DNA from: Aedes albopictus
Taxonomy: Eukaryota > Arthropoda > Insecta > Diptera > Culicidae
Assembly (NCBI RefSeq): GCF_035046485.1
Contig: NC_085136.1
Coordinates: 163,553,963-163,617,962 of the forward strand
Reading direction: 5' to 3'
DNA: 64,000 nucleotides
Made by a program: the position numbers and the translations under genes. The notes beneath the pieces were generated by a model that was not told where the DNA came from, made no database searches, and worked only from the letters and a program-made list of their open reading frames with translations. Every line of letters begins with the position of its first letter. Position 1 is the first letter of the stretch. Shown one piece after another: positions 1 to 11,428 of the stretch.

Positions 1-1437
1 AGAATTCCTGGAGGATTTCCTGGAAGAGTTCCTGGAGGAATTCCTGGAAGAGTTCCTGGAGGAATTCCTAGAAGAGTTCCTGGAGGAATTCCTGGAAGAA
101 CTCCTGGAAGAATTCCTGGAAGAGTTCCTGGAGGAATTCCTGGAAGAGTTCCTGGAGGAATTCCTGGAAGAACTCCTGGAAGAATTCCTGGAGGAATTCC
201 TGGAAGAATTTCTGGAGGAATTCCTGGAAGAATTCCTGGAGGAATTCCTGGAAGAATTCCTGGATGAATTCCTGGAAGAATTCCTGTAGGAATTCCTGGA
301 GGAATTCCAGGGAAAATTCCTGGAGGAATGCCAGGAAGAATTCCTGGAGGAATTCCTGGAGGAATTCCTGGAAGAATTCCTGGAAGAATTCCTGGAAGAA
401 TTCCTGGAGGAATTCCTGGAAAAATTCCTGAAGGAATTCCTGGAAGAATTCCTGGAGGATTTCCTGGAAGAATTCCTGGAGGATTTCCTGGAAGAATTCC
501 TGGAGGATTTCCTGGAAGAGTTCCTGGAGGAATTCCTGGAGGAATTCCCGGAGGAATTCCTGGAGGAATTCCTGGAGGAATTCCTGGAGGAATTCCTGGA
601 GGAATTCCTGGAGGAATTCCTGGAGGAATTCCTGGAGAAATTCCTGGAGGAATTCCTGGAGGAATTCCTGGAGGAATTCCTGGAGGAATTCCTGGAGGAA
701 TTCCTGGAGGAATTCCTGGAGGAATTCCTGGAGGAATTCCTGGAGGAATTCCTGGAGGAATTCCTGGAGGAATTCCTGGAGGAATTCCTGGAGGAATTCC
801 TGGAGGAATTCCTGGAGGAATTCCTGGAGGAATTCCTGGAAGAATTCCCGGAGGAATTCCTGAAGGAATTCCTGAAGGAATTCCTGAAGGAATTCCTGGA
901 GGAATTCCTGGAGGAATTCCTGGAGGAATTCCTGGAGGAATTCCTGGAGGAATTCCTGGAGGAATTCCTGAAGGAATTCCTGGAGGAATTCCTGAAGGAA
1001 TTCCTGAAGGAATTCCTCAAGGAATTCCTGAAGGAATTCCTGAAGGAATTCCTGAAGGAATTCCTGAAGGAATTCCTGGAGGAATTCCTGGAGGAATTCC
1101 TGAAGGAATTCCTGAAGGAATTCCTGGAGGAATTCCTGGAGGAATTCCTGAAGGAATTCCTGGAGGCATTCCTGAAGAAATTCCTGGAGGAATTCCTGGA
1201 GGAATTCCTGGAGGAATTCCTGGAGGAATTCCTGGAGGAATTCCTGGAAGAATTCCTGGAGAAATTCCTGGAAGAATTCCTGGAGAAATTCCTGGAAGAA
1301 TTCCTGGAGAAATTCCTGGAAGAATTCCTGGAAGAATTCCTGGAAGAATTCCTGGAGGAATTCCTGGAAGAATTCCTGGAGGAATTCCTGGAAGAATTCC
1401 TGGAGGAATTCCTGGAGGAAGAGACGAACCAGCCAAA
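1..1437. repeat. 12-bp minisatellite array (GGAATTCCTGGA)
   Basis: Tandem copies of a 12-bp unit GGAATTCCTGGA fill this stretch. The commonest variants are GAAGAATTCCTG, GAAGGAATTCCT and GGAGAAATTCCT. The array runs off the left edge of the window. It is most homogeneous around 540-840 and 900-960 and more variable at both ends. Because 12 is a multiple of three and the unit has no in-phase stop, open frames of several hundred codons (GIPG repeats on plus, PPGI repeats on minus) arise automatically; I do not regard them as genes. Each unit contains an EcoRI site (GAATTC). Confidence 0.95.
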
Positions 1438-2341
1438 TAGAGATAAATCAATCAATCAAACTCCTGGAAGAATTCTTGGAAGAGTTCCTGGAAGAATTCC
1501 TGGATGAATTCCTGGACGAATTGCTGGAAGAATTCCTGGAGGAGTTCCTGAACAAATTCCCGGAGGAGTTCCTGAAGGACCCCCGAAGGAATTCCTGGAG
1601 GAACCCCCGAAGGAATTCCTGGAGGAATCTCCGAAGGAATTCCTGGAGGAATCCCCGAAGGAATTCCTGGAGGAATCACCGATTGAATTCCTGGAGGAAT
1701 CCCCGAATGAATTCCTGGAGGAATCCCCGAAGGAATTCCTGGAGGAATCCCCGAAGGAATTCCTGGAGGAATCCCCGAAGGAATTCTTGGAGGAATCCCC
1801 GAAGGAATTCTTGGAGGAATCTCCGAGGGAATTCCTGGAGGAATCCCCGAAGGAATTCCTCCAGGAATCCCCGAAGGAATTCCTGGAGGAATCCCCGAAG
1901 CAATTCCTGGAGAAATCCCCGAAGGAATTCCTGGAGGAATCCCCGAAGGAATTCCTGGAGGAATCCCCGGAGAAATTGCTGGAGGAATCCCCGAAGGAAT
2001 TCCTGCAGGAATCCCCGAAGCAATTCCTGGAGGAATCCCCGAAGGAATTCCTGGAGGAATCCCCGAAGCAATTCCTGGAGGAATCCTCGAAGGAATTCCT
2101 GGAGGAATCCCCGAAGGAATTCCTGGAGGAATCCCCGGAGGAATTCCTGGAGGAATCCCCGGAGGAATTCCTGGAGGAATCCCCGGAGGAATTCCTGGAG
2201 GAATCCCCGGAGGAATTCCTGGAGGAATCCCCGAAAGAATTCCTGGATGAATCCCCGAAGAAATTCCTGGAGGAATCCCCGAAGGAATCCCCGAAAGAAT
2301 TCCTGAAGGAATCCTGAAATCTGGGAGGAATCCTGGAGGAA
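1438..2341. repeat. Variant 24-bp minisatellite, heterogeneous left part
   Basis: After a short unique junction (about 1438-1465, ATAAATCAATCAATC) the array resumes with a dimeric 24-bp unit, GGAATTCCTGGA plus GGAATCCCCGAA. Copies are variable here, with several substitutions per unit, and a pure 12-bp-like patch of GGAATCCCCGGA units lies near 2120-2230. Open frames on both strands overlap completely and reflect the period only. Confidence 0.9.
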
Positions 2342-5181
2342 TTGCTAGAAGAATTCCTGAACGAATTCCCGGAGGAATCCCTGGAGGAATTCCCGAAGGA
2401 ATCCCTGGAAGAATCCCCGAAGGAATTCCTGGAGCAATCCCCGAAGGAATTCATGGAGGAATCCCCGAAGAAATTCCTGGAGGAATCCCCGAAGGAATTC
2501 CTGGAGGAATCCCCGAAGGAATTCCTGGAGGAATCCCCGAAGGAATTCCTGGAGGAATCCCCGAAGGAATTCCTGGATAAATCCTCGAAGGAATTCCTGG
2601 AGAAATCCTCGAAGGAATTCCTGGAGAAATCCCCGAAGGAATTCCTGGAGAAATCCCCGAAGGAATTCCTGGAGAAATCCCCGAAGGAATTCCTGGAGAA
2701 ATCCCCGAAGGAATTCCTGGAGCAATCCCCGAAGGAATTCCTGGATAAATCCTCGAAGGAATTCCTGGAGAAATCCCCGAAGGAATTCCTGGAGAAATCC
2801 CCGAAGGAATTCCTGGAGAAATCCCCGAAGGAATTCCTGGAGAAATCCCCGAAGGAATTCCTGGAGGAATCCCCGAAGGAATTCCTGGAGGAATCCCCGA
2901 AGGAATTCCTGGAGGATTCCCCGAAGGAATTCCTGGAGGAATCCCCGAAGGAATTCCTGGAGGAATCCCCGAAGGAATTCCTGGAGGAATCCCCGAAGGA
3001 ATTCCTGGAGGAATCCCCGAAGGAATTCCTGGAGGAATCCCCGAAGGAATTCCTGGAGGAATCCCCGAAGGAATTCCTGGAGGAATCCCCGAAGGAATTC
3101 CTGGAGGAATCCCCGAAGGAATTCCTGGAGGAATCCCCGAAGGAATTCCTGGAGGAATCCCCGAAGGAATTCCTGGATGAATCCCCGAAGGAATTCCTGG
3201 AGGAATCCCCGAAGGAATTCCTGGAGGAATCCCCGAAGAAATTCCTGGAGGAATCCCCGAAGGAATCCTCGAAGGAATTCCTGGAGGAATCCCCGAAGGA
3301 ATTCCTGGAGGAATCCCCGAAGGAATTCCTGGAGGAATCCCCGAAGGAATTCCTGGAGGAATCCCCGAAGGAATTCCTGGAGGAATCCCCGAAGGAATTC
3401 CTGGAGGAATCCCCGAAGGAATTCCTGGAGGAATCCCCGAAGGAATTCCTGGAGGTATCCCCGAAGGAATTCCTGGATGAATCCCCGAAGGAATTCCTGG
3501 AGGAATCCCCGAAGGAATTCCTGGAGGAATCCCCGAAGGAATTCCTGGAGGAATCCCCGAAGGAATTCCTGGAGGAATCCCCGAAGGAATTCCTGGAGGA
3601 ATCCCCGAAGAAATTCCTGGAGGAATCCCCGAAGGAATCCCCGAAGGAATTCGTGGAGGAATCCCCGAAGGAATTCCTGGAGGAATCCCCGAAGGAATTC
3701 CTGGAGGAATCCCCGAAGGAATTCCTGGATGAATCCCCGAAGGAATTCCTGGATGAATCCCCGAAGGAATTCCTGGAGGAATCCCCGAAGGAATTCCTGG
3801 AGGAATCCCCGAAGGAATTCCTGGATGAATCCCCGAAGGAATTCCTGGAGGAATCCCCGAAGGAATTCCTGGATGAATCCCCGAAGGAATTCCTGGAGGA
3901 ATCCCCGAAGGAATTCCTGGAGGAATCCCCGAAGGAATTCCTGGAGGAATCCCCGAAGGAATTCCTGGAGGAATCCCCGAAGGAATTCCTGGAGGAATCC
4001 CCGAAGGAATTCCTGGATGAATCCCCGAAGGAATTCCTGGAGGAATCCCCGAAGGAATTCCTGGAGGAATCCCCGAAGGAATTCCTGGATGAATCCCCGA
4101 AGGAATTCCTGGAGGAATCCCCGAAGGAATTCCTGGATGAATCCCCGAAGGAATTCCTGGAGGAATCCCCGAAGGAATTCCTGGAGGAATCCCCGAAGGA
4201 ATTCCTGGAGGAATCCCCGAAGGAATTCCTGGAGGAATCCCCGAAGGAATTCCTGGAGGAATCCCCGAAGAAATTCCTGGAGGAATCCCCGAAGGAATCC
4301 CCGAAGGAATTCCTGGAGGAATCCCCGAAGGAATTCCTGGAGGAATCCTAGAAGGAATTCCTGGAGGAATCCCCTAAGGAATTCCTGGAGGAATCCCCGA
4401 AGGAATTCCTGGATGAATCCCCGAAGGAATTCCTGGAGGAATCCCCGAAGGAATTCCTGGAGGAATCCCCGAAGGAATTCCTGGATGAATCCCCGAAGGA
4501 ATTCGTGGAGGAATCCCCGAAGGAATTCCTGGAGGAATCCCCGAAGGAATTCCTGGAGGAATCCCCGAAGGAATTCCTGGAGGAATCCCCGAAGAAATTC
4601 CTGGAGGAATCCCCGAAGGAATCCCCGAAGGAATTCGTGGAGGAATCCCCGAAGGAATTCCTGGAGGAATCCCCGAAGGAATTCCTGGAGGAATCCCCGA
4701 AGGAATTCCTGGATGAATCCCCGAAGGAATTCCTGGAGGAATCCCCGAAGGAATTCCTGGATGAATCCCCGAAGGAATTCCTGGAGGAATCCCCGAAGGA
4801 ATTCCTGGAGGAATCCCCGAAGGAATTCCTGGAGGAATCCCCGAAGAAATTCCTGGAGGAATCCCCGAAGGAATCCCCGAAGGAATTCCTGGAGGAATCC
4901 CCGAAGGAATTCCTGGAGGAATCCCCGAAGGAATTCCTGGAGGAATCCCCGAAGGAATTCCTGGAGGAATCCCCGAAGGAATTCCTGGATGAATCCCCGA
5001 AGGAATTCCTGGAGGAATCCCCGAAGGAATTCCTGGAGGAATCCCCGAAGGAATTCCTGGAGGAATCCCCGAAGGAATTCCTGGAGGAATCCCCGAAGAA
5101 ATTCCTGGAGGAATCCCCGAAGGAATCCCCGAAGGAATTCCTGGAGGAATCCCCGAAGGAATTCCTGGAGGAATCCCCGAA
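2342..5181. repeat. Homogeneous 24-bp minisatellite array
   Basis: More than 100 head-to-tail copies of the 24-bp dimer (GGAATTCCTGGA + GGAATCCCCGAA). Single-base variants are shared between distant units (for example GGATGAATCC, GAAGAAATTCC, GAATTCGTGG), which points to segmental duplication of multi-unit blocks. A 12-bp half-unit doubling (GGAATCCCCGAA twice) recurs after a GAAGAAATTCC variant near 3232, 3603, 4263, 4587, 4839 and 5091, marking higher-order units of 252 to 660 bp. Every reading frame on both strands can stay open for hundreds of codons (for example ESPKEFLE repeats on plus, RGFLQEFL on minus); there is no promoter, intron or codon bias to support a protein. Confidence 0.95.
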
Positions 5182-5348
5182 CCCAAGCAACACACATGTT
5201 ATATAAAAGTTACGACAGCGCAAGTTTTGGTTGTATAGAAGTTTATTTTACGTTATTTCAACACAATGTTAAAATTACGTAAAATAAACTTCTATACAAC
5301 CAAAACTTGCGCTGTCGTAACTCTATTATAACAAGTGTGTTGCTTGGG
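5182..5348. mobile_element. 167-bp foldback MITE inside the minisatellite
   Basis: Inverted repeat beginning CCCAAGCAACACAC and ending GTGTGTTGCTTGGG. The arms extend over about 70 bp each (TTACGACAGCG / CGCTGTCGTAA; GTTGTATAGAAG / CTTCTATACAAC) around a short AT-rich loop. Flanks are ..CCCCGAA and AAGGAATT.., so removing the element plus one AA restores the 24-bp phase exactly: the distance between the two nearest higher-order markers (5091 and 5632) is 541 bp, and 541 minus 169 is 372 = 15.5 units, a spacing also found elsewhere in the array. No coding capacity. Confidence 0.9.
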
Positions 5349-6770
5349 AAGGAATTCTTGGAGGAATCCCCGAAGGAAATCCTGGAGGAATCCCCGAAGG
5401 AATTCCTGGAGGAATCCCAGAAGGAATTCCTGGATGAATCCCCGAAGGAATTCCTGGAGGAATCCCCGAAGGAATTCCTGGAGGAATCCCCGAAAGAATT
5501 CCTGGAGGAATCCCCGAAGGAATTCCTGGAGGAATCCCCGAAGGAATTCCTGGAGGAATCCCCGAAGGAATTCCTGGAGGAATCCCCGAAGGAATTCCTG
5601 GAGGAATCCCCGAAGGAATTCCTGGAGGAATCCCCGAAGAAATTCCTGGAGGAATCCCCGAAGGAATCCCCGAAGGAATTCCTGGAGGAATCCCCGAAGG
5701 AATTCCTGGAGGAATCCCCGAAGGAAATCCTGGAGGAATCCCCGAAGGAATTCCTGGAGAAATCCCCGAAGGAATTCCTGGAGAAATCCCCGAAGGAATT
5801 CCTGGAGGAATCCCCGAAGGAATTCCTGGAGGAATCCCCGAAGAAATTCCTGGAGGAATCCCCGAAGGAATTCCTGGAGAAATCCCCGAAGGAATTCCTG
5901 GAGGAATCCCCGAAGGAATTCCTGGAGGAATCCCCGAAGGAATTCCTGGAGGAATCCCCGAAGGAATTCCTGGAGGAATCCCAGAAGGAATTCCTGGATG
6001 AATCCCCGAAGGAATTCCTGGAGGAATCCCCGAAGGAATTCCTGGAGGAATCCCCGAAGGAATTCCTGGAGGAATCCCCGAAGGAATTCCTGGAGGAATC
6101 CCCGAAGGAATTCCTGGAGGAATCCCCGAAGGAATTCCTGGAGGAATCCCCGAAGGAATTCCTGGAGGAATCCCCGAAGGAATTCCTGGAGGAATCCCCG
6201 AAGGAATTCCTGGAGGAATCCCCGAAGAAATTCCTGGAGGAATCCCCGAAGGAATCCCCGAAGGAATTCCTGGAGGAATCCCCGAAGGAATTCCTGGAGG
6301 AATCCCCGAAGGAATTCCTGGAGGAATCCCCGATGGAAATCCTGGAGGAATCCCCGAAGGAATTCCTGGAGAAATCCCCGAAGGAATTCCTGGAGAAATC
6401 CCCGAAGGAATTCCTGGAGGAATCCCCGAAGGAATTCCTGGAGGATTCCCCGAAGGAATTTCTGGAGGAATCCCCGAAGGAATTCCTGGAGGAATCCTTG
6501 AAAGAATTCCTGGAGGAATTCCTGGAGGAATCCCCGAAGGAATTCCTGGAGGAATCCCCGAAGGAATTCCTGGAGGAATCCCCGAAGGAATTCCTGGAGG
6601 AATCCCCGAAGGAGTTCCTGGAGGAATCCCCGAAGGCGTTCCTGGAGGAATCCCCGAAGGAATTCCTGGAAGACTCCCCGAAGGAATTCCTGGAGGAATC
6701 TCCAAAGCAATTCCTGGAGGAATCTCCGAAGGAATTCCTGGATGAATCTCCGAAGGAATTCCTGGAGAAA
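5349..6770. repeat. 24-bp minisatellite array, right of the MITE
   Basis: The same 24-bp dimer continues in phase after the insertion. Higher-order markers with the 12-bp doubling recur near 5632 and 6220, spaced 588 bp. Blocks such as 5700-5790 and 6300-6410 share identical variant strings (GAAATCCTGG followed by two GGAGAAATCC units), evidence of block duplication. Confidence 0.95.
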
Positions 6771-7560
6771 CCCACATGGGAACTTCTACAGGAATCCCCG
6801 AAAGGAATTCCTGGAGATATCCCTGCAGGAATTTCAGTAGGAATCCCGGAGGAGTCTCAGGAGAAATTATTGGAAGAATGCCCGGAGGAATTCTTGGAAG
6901 AATTTTCAGAGGAATTCCTGGAGGAATATATGGATGAATTCCTGGAGGAGTTCCCGGAGGAACCCCTGGAGGAATCCCTGAAGGAATCCGTGGAGAAATT
7001 CTTGGAAGCATCTCTGGAGGAATTCCTGGTGGAATCCCTGGAGGAATTCCTGAAGCAATCTCTGGAGGAGTTCGTGGAGGAATTCCAGAAAGAATCTCCG
7101 GAGGCATTCCTAGAAGAATGCCCGGAGGAATTCCAGGATGAATTTTTGGAGGGATTGCTGGAGGAATCCTCGGATGAATTCCTGGAGGAATCCTCGGATG
7201 AATTCCTGGAGGAATTTCTGGAGGAATTCCTGGAAGAATCTCTGGAGGAATCCCTGGTGGATTCCTCTCAAGAATTCGTGGTGAAATCGAATTTCAGGAG
7301 GAATTCCCTGAGGTGGGGAATCACAGATAGAAATCTTGGAAAAATCACAAACTCAAATACTGGTTTTAAAATCCTAGAAAAAAAAATTAGGACGAAATCT
7401 CAGAAAGAACTTTTAGGCGAATTCCAAAACTGCTGGAAATATTTGAAGGAATTGCTAAAAATTCACAACAGCTTCCGGAAAAAAATCAGGAAGAATCCCA
7501 GAAACTCCGGAGGAACTCTTGGAGGTTTGCCAGAAAGAGCTCCCGGAGGAATTCCCGTAC
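6771..7560. repeat. Decaying edge of the minisatellite
   Basis: Units become divergent and spacing irregular (GAGGAATTCCTGGAGGAAT with many substitutions), then dissolve into unrelated AT-rich sequence by about 7560. A plus-strand frame running from the array stays open to 7622 and would encode a Glu/Leu/Phe-rich tail; this follows from unit composition and is not supported by other coding evidence. Confidence 0.8.
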
Positions 7561-7814
7561 TAATCACTAATCAACACCACTTCATTTTGAAAATAGTTGC
7601 TCCCCACACTCAATTTGTATGATTTGTAACAAGTTCCGGCGTCTCATCCAGTGGTCCATTCTAGCAACAGCTAACCGCAGTGTTCCGGTGATGGTTCCAT
7701 AGAAATGTAGGCATTAGAATCCGGCAGGAACATCATCTAAATTCACACCAGCCCAGCAGCCGCTCTATGTTGTTTACATCTCGCACCTCGCACAAAATCC
7801 GAACAGCACGAGAA
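7561..7814. other. Gene-free stretch
   Basis: I see no coding, RNA or repeat signal here beyond ordinary intergenic sequence. Confidence 0.5.
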
Positions 7815-8167
7815 ACGTCACTTTTCCTTGCGGGATAATAGGGTACTGCAAGCACCTGATCTAACCTCACTTTGTCTGACAGTTCAGCGAGCTTGTTTAC
7901 AAGGTGTTAGAATTTTAAACGAGTGGCGAAAATTAAATTTACGTTTTCCGTCCCGAAACCATTGGGATACGGAAATCTAGATTATATTCAACTCTACCAG
8001 CACAAAATCAATCGCCTAACTACCGTTTTACTGAATTTGTATCGAAAAACAATTTTGCCGGATCTCCGCCAGAGACCAAGTCCATGTAAACAAGCTCGCT
8101 GAACTGTCAGTGCACGGCTTCGTGACGTCATCTTGCAGTATCCTATGAGCGCTTGCACGCTGACGTC
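7815..8167. mobile_element. Degenerate inverted-repeat element
   Basis: CTGACAGTTCAGCGAGCTTG at 7876 is the start of a 26-bp perfect inverted match to 8085-8110, and the arms continue outward with divergence (ATAGGGTACTGCAAG versus CTTGCAGTATCCTAT, ending at ACGTCA / TGACGT). This is the shape of an old MITE of about 350 bp. A separate small hairpin (TTGCCCTCAAA / TTTGAGGGCAA) follows at about 8219-8247. Confidence 0.65.
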
Positions 8168-8322
8168 ATCATTATCTCCTTCTCTTTCTTTCCTTCGGCG
8201 TCGGTCCATAAAGCCGTCCTTGCCCTCAAAAAAAATTTGAGGGCAATGTTTACAAATCGTATGGGAATTCGATGAGGTTATGTTTTTGATGCAAGCCTCT
8301 ATTGGTCAGGGTATTTTTCCCA

Positions 8323-8505
8323 AAAGAAAAATTGACAGCTGGCTTGATCGACACAATCATCACCACCCTTGTCACCATCATCATTGATCATCAAGTTCGT
8401 CGATTTTTCCGTTTCAGCTGAGTACCGCTCAAGAAATTTCGACAGAAAATCGTTTCTTGACCGTTTCTTGGCCTATCTTTTTACACAGTACTTACGAGGT
8501 GAGTA
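8323..8505. repeat. Half copy of the MITE at 52587-52883
   Basis: Words such as CTCAAGAAATTT, CGTTTCTTGACCG and TTGGCCTATCTTTTT appear in the same order here and at 52800-52880, ending in CTTACGAGGTGAGTA versus CTTATCAGGTGCGTA. Only the right half of the family is recognisable. Confidence 0.6.
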
Positions 8506-8607
8506 TCACCCCTAACTGGAATCTGGATCGAGCAGCAAAAAAAAACATCAATTGAAGTGAAACACCGAAGACGCATGAAAAGGACAGGAGAAAAACTAGA
8601 AATCCTC

Positions 8608-8991
8608 TACACGGAACCGCCAAACTACCCAAAATTGAGTTCTTTTGACGCAATCCCATAGTTCGGCCCAATAAGCCAAATTTGAGTAAATCGATTAAAC
8701 TCACACTAGGTAAATTGCCTTCACCTCCAGCAAAAACATTTACTTAAGAGTAGGTAAATTCAATCCAAGACCCCCCCTCATTCAACCCAAATTTGAGTAA
8801 ACCTGCATTTACCCAAAATTGGCTTATTGGGCTCAAGGACCCCCGTTGGGTAGATGCATCTCTGTTTGTTTTTGACAACATCGGTGAGGGAAAGAGGGAA
8901 AACAACCTAATTTTGGGTAACTAGTTTATTCGATATACTCAGCTTTGAGTAAAATCGACCCAAAAATTAGGTAGTTTGATTTCTCCGTGTA
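8608..8991. mobile_element. MITE with TACACGGA termini
   Basis: Begins TACACGGAACCGCCAAACTA and ends with the near-inverse TAGTTTGATTTCTCCGTGTA. Subterminal copies of (A)CCCAAATTTGAGTAAA and its inverse TTTGAGTAAAAT are spread through the element. No coding capacity. Confidence 0.75.
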
Positions 8992-9807
8992 CATAGAGAT
9001 GAGCGGAAGTTACATACGTCGATTCGGCAACGCTGTTTGTTTTGTTTACAACAGCTGCCAACACTTGCTACAAAGCTAGATGTTCAAACTTTGTGCGTGA
9101 CTTCGTTGTGGTTCAAGTTGTTTTGTTTACATTTTCTAATTATGGTAGATTTTTTTCAAAATTTTGTTGAAATAGCGGAGCAATCGAAGAAATCTGAAAT
9201 TCATTGCAAAAGTGTTACGCTAATCATATCGGCAGAAGTGAAGCAAAAAGCAGCAATGGAAGTTTTATCGACAAGTTCAGCAACAAAAGTGTCGTCATAA
9301 GCATGAGCATTTGAAAGCAGAATTAATAAATTTTTATTTTTTTACTAAACATACATATGCCGCCAATATCTCGATACTAAAAATAAATAATTTTAATTTA
9401 TTTAGTTCCGATTGCAATACCGTTCAAACGACGCCTTCCTACGAACGATAAGCATGTTCATTTGGCTCACACTTTGACAGTTCTCTCTGCACGATTGGCT
9501 CACAATGGCCGCCTCCGCAGATCTCTATGATGTAGGATTACTAAGAAAAACTTTATTTTTTTTTTTTCCTTGTCCCAATTTTGACAGATTTCTTGTCAGA
9601 GACTCGGTACGAAAATTAGAGTTGGCCGTATATCAACCGAATAATTCGCCAAATGTGGCTTTGAAGCAGCTCTATTGGAGAATATAATTTCTTCTAGCTC
9701 TGTTAGTCCTGTTCTATTATCGACTATAGAACCGACTTGATGCCAATTTTTACGACTTAGAGCACCTTTAACGGTGCGCTTTTATACCCCGTTTGGCAGC
9801 CCTCCAT
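8992..9807. other. Gene-free stretch
   Basis: Short frames exist (9037-9300 would give 87 residues without an ATG start) but none resembles a known protein and no splice context is evident. I see no repeat structure. Confidence 0.5.
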
Positions 9808-10291
9808 CATTGCAGCAATCTTTACCGGTCGCTGCTGGATGCGCTCGCAAAATAGTAGCGCTATGGGTGGGTGACCAAATATAGTAGCGGGACAGTTGCG
9901 CTGCTAAAAATTCTATGGTAATATGACAGCCCTCCCGATACGAATCAGGGTGACTAATTTGATTGCTACCAGTGTGGAAAAGGGTGGTTAAGTCAAAATG
10001 ATAGCGCTGCGCGGGTTGCTCGAATAGTAGCCGCCGTTAATGTTGCTCTCATTGCAGCAATCTTTACCGGTCGCTGCTGGATGCGCTCGCAAAATAGTAG
10101 CGCTATGGGTGGGTGACCAAATATAGTAGCGGGACAGTTGCGCTGCTAAAAATTCTATGGTAATATGACAGCCCTCCCGATACGAATCAGGGTGACTAAT
10201 TTGATTGCTACCAGTGTGGAAAAGGGTGGTTAAGTCAAAATGATAGCGCTGCGCGGGTTGCTCGAATAGTAGCCGCCGTTAATGTTGCTCT
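9808..10291. repeat. 242-bp tandem duplication of a MITE-like unit
   Basis: Two near-identical head-to-tail copies, 9808-10049 and 10050-10291. Each copy begins CATTGCAGCAATCTTTACCG and ends CCGCCGTTAATGTTGCTC. The ends are imperfect inverses (AGCAATCTTTACCGG versus CCGCCGTTAATGTTGCT), so the unit resembles a small inverted-repeat element duplicated in tandem. Confidence 0.85.
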
Positions 10292-10324
10292 TACTGGTTA
10301 CTTGGGTAATTTAGCAGCGGGTGC

Positions 10325-10385
10325 GCATTTTGGGGTGGTGTTTCGAATAATCGGTTTGTTTACACGCTGTTTTCTTTGTTGTTGG
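10325..10385. mobile_element. Left half of an element split by the 12.2-kb insertion
   Basis: GAATAATCGGTTTGTTTACA and neighbouring sequence match 58455-58480. The matching right half (TGTGTGAACATTGTG.. GATTGAACATT) lies at 22565-22610, beyond the insertion, and corresponds to 58517-58550. The final 8 bp, GTTGTTGG (10378-10385), form the left target duplication of the inserted element. Confidence 0.75.
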
Positions 10386-10519
10386 CAGGGATGGGAACAC
10401 TCACTTGCAAAGAGTTACACTCACTTGGTATTTTCTCAGGCCCGAAGCGTGCAACCAAGAAACGATATATGGACGACTTTTTCCTCGTGATTTTGTCTAA
10501 AACTTTGCCGAATAGAGTA
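10386..10519 (+). repeat. Left TIR of the hAT-like composite
   Basis: 134 bp, inverted partner at 22423-22556. It contains the tandem subterminal motif ACACTCACTTG twice, a possible transposase-binding repeat. Confidence 0.85.
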
Positions 10520-10880
10520 GCCCGGATAAAAAATTACCATTCATTACATGGTAAATATTATTAACATATGACTGGTTTTATCGTTCACAATAAAACACAT
10601 AGTAGATATATTGTTACTTTTTACAATAGAAATCAAACCCATATAGTTCGTACAATAAGTGAACATTAGCTTTATTAGTGACTAATTGCGATTAGTGACT
10701 CGTAAATAATAGTAATCCCGTGTATACTTTTATTTCTGAGTGTAGGGGTCGCACACGCATACCGAAGTCGTGAGGGGGCTGTGAAGGCAACTCTTCACAA
10801 GGTGAATGTAAATTACACTCACCCAGGGTTGACAATCGTCCTTCTCGTCACCACTGCGTGAAGATAACAATAAAACAATC

Positions 10881-11428
10881 TGTAGTGTTCCTACCAAGAT
10901 ACCCACACTTTTCGTTTCGGAACAATCAAGATTATTCTGACTTTTGATTACTTACCCGTACATTAACCAAACTCAAAACCTTACCAAACTTACTTTGCTC
11001 CACGTTCACATTTCAAAATCTTCTGTTCACAAGTAAACAAACATACATTGCATTTTCGTAATTACAAAGAATTTATTCACAAAACAAAACCAACCGTACT
11101 TTTTGTCCACGTCCGTTCGCGTCAAATATCGTTCACAAACTGCCGGTTTACAGTCTCGCTGCGCTGTACATTCGCGTACCGGTTTTCCTCTTCATTCATT
11201 CGCCTTCCATTCATGCTCGCCTTCCCTTTCACCCGTCCGAGTCGTTGTCGTCGCACCGTCGAGCCGCATCGCGCTTTTCGAACACGCATCGTTCTTGTGG
11301 ACTCCAGATTGCAAGGCTCATGTTCGAAAGCTCATGTGCTGCAGGTACGGTACACTCAGATAAATGAGAGTTGGTAAATTACGTGTATTAAAATCAAATA
11401 TTTTCAACACCTCATTCATATCACTACA
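10881..11428 (-). repeat. LTR (3' LTR in element orientation)
   Basis: 548 bp, matching 19781-20328 throughout as far as I compared. A minus-strand AATAAA (plus TTTATT near 11072-11077) could be the polyadenylation signal. The 109-codon frame at 11048-11377 lies wholly inside and is duplicated in the other LTR; I do not consider it a gene. Confidence 0.9.

Noticed and set aside
2345..5197. 950-codon minus-strand frame of RGFLQEFL repeats
   Set aside because: Completely overlapped by long plus-strand frames; openness follows from the 24-bp period. No promoter, splice sites or non-repeat domain.
5182..7560. CRISPR-like repeat array
   Set aside because: The repeats have no unique spacers; this is a eukaryotic minisatellite.
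11048..11377. 109-codon frame, repeated identically at 19948-20277
   Set aside because: Lies inside the LTR of a non-coding retroelement; its duplication is due to the two LTRs.
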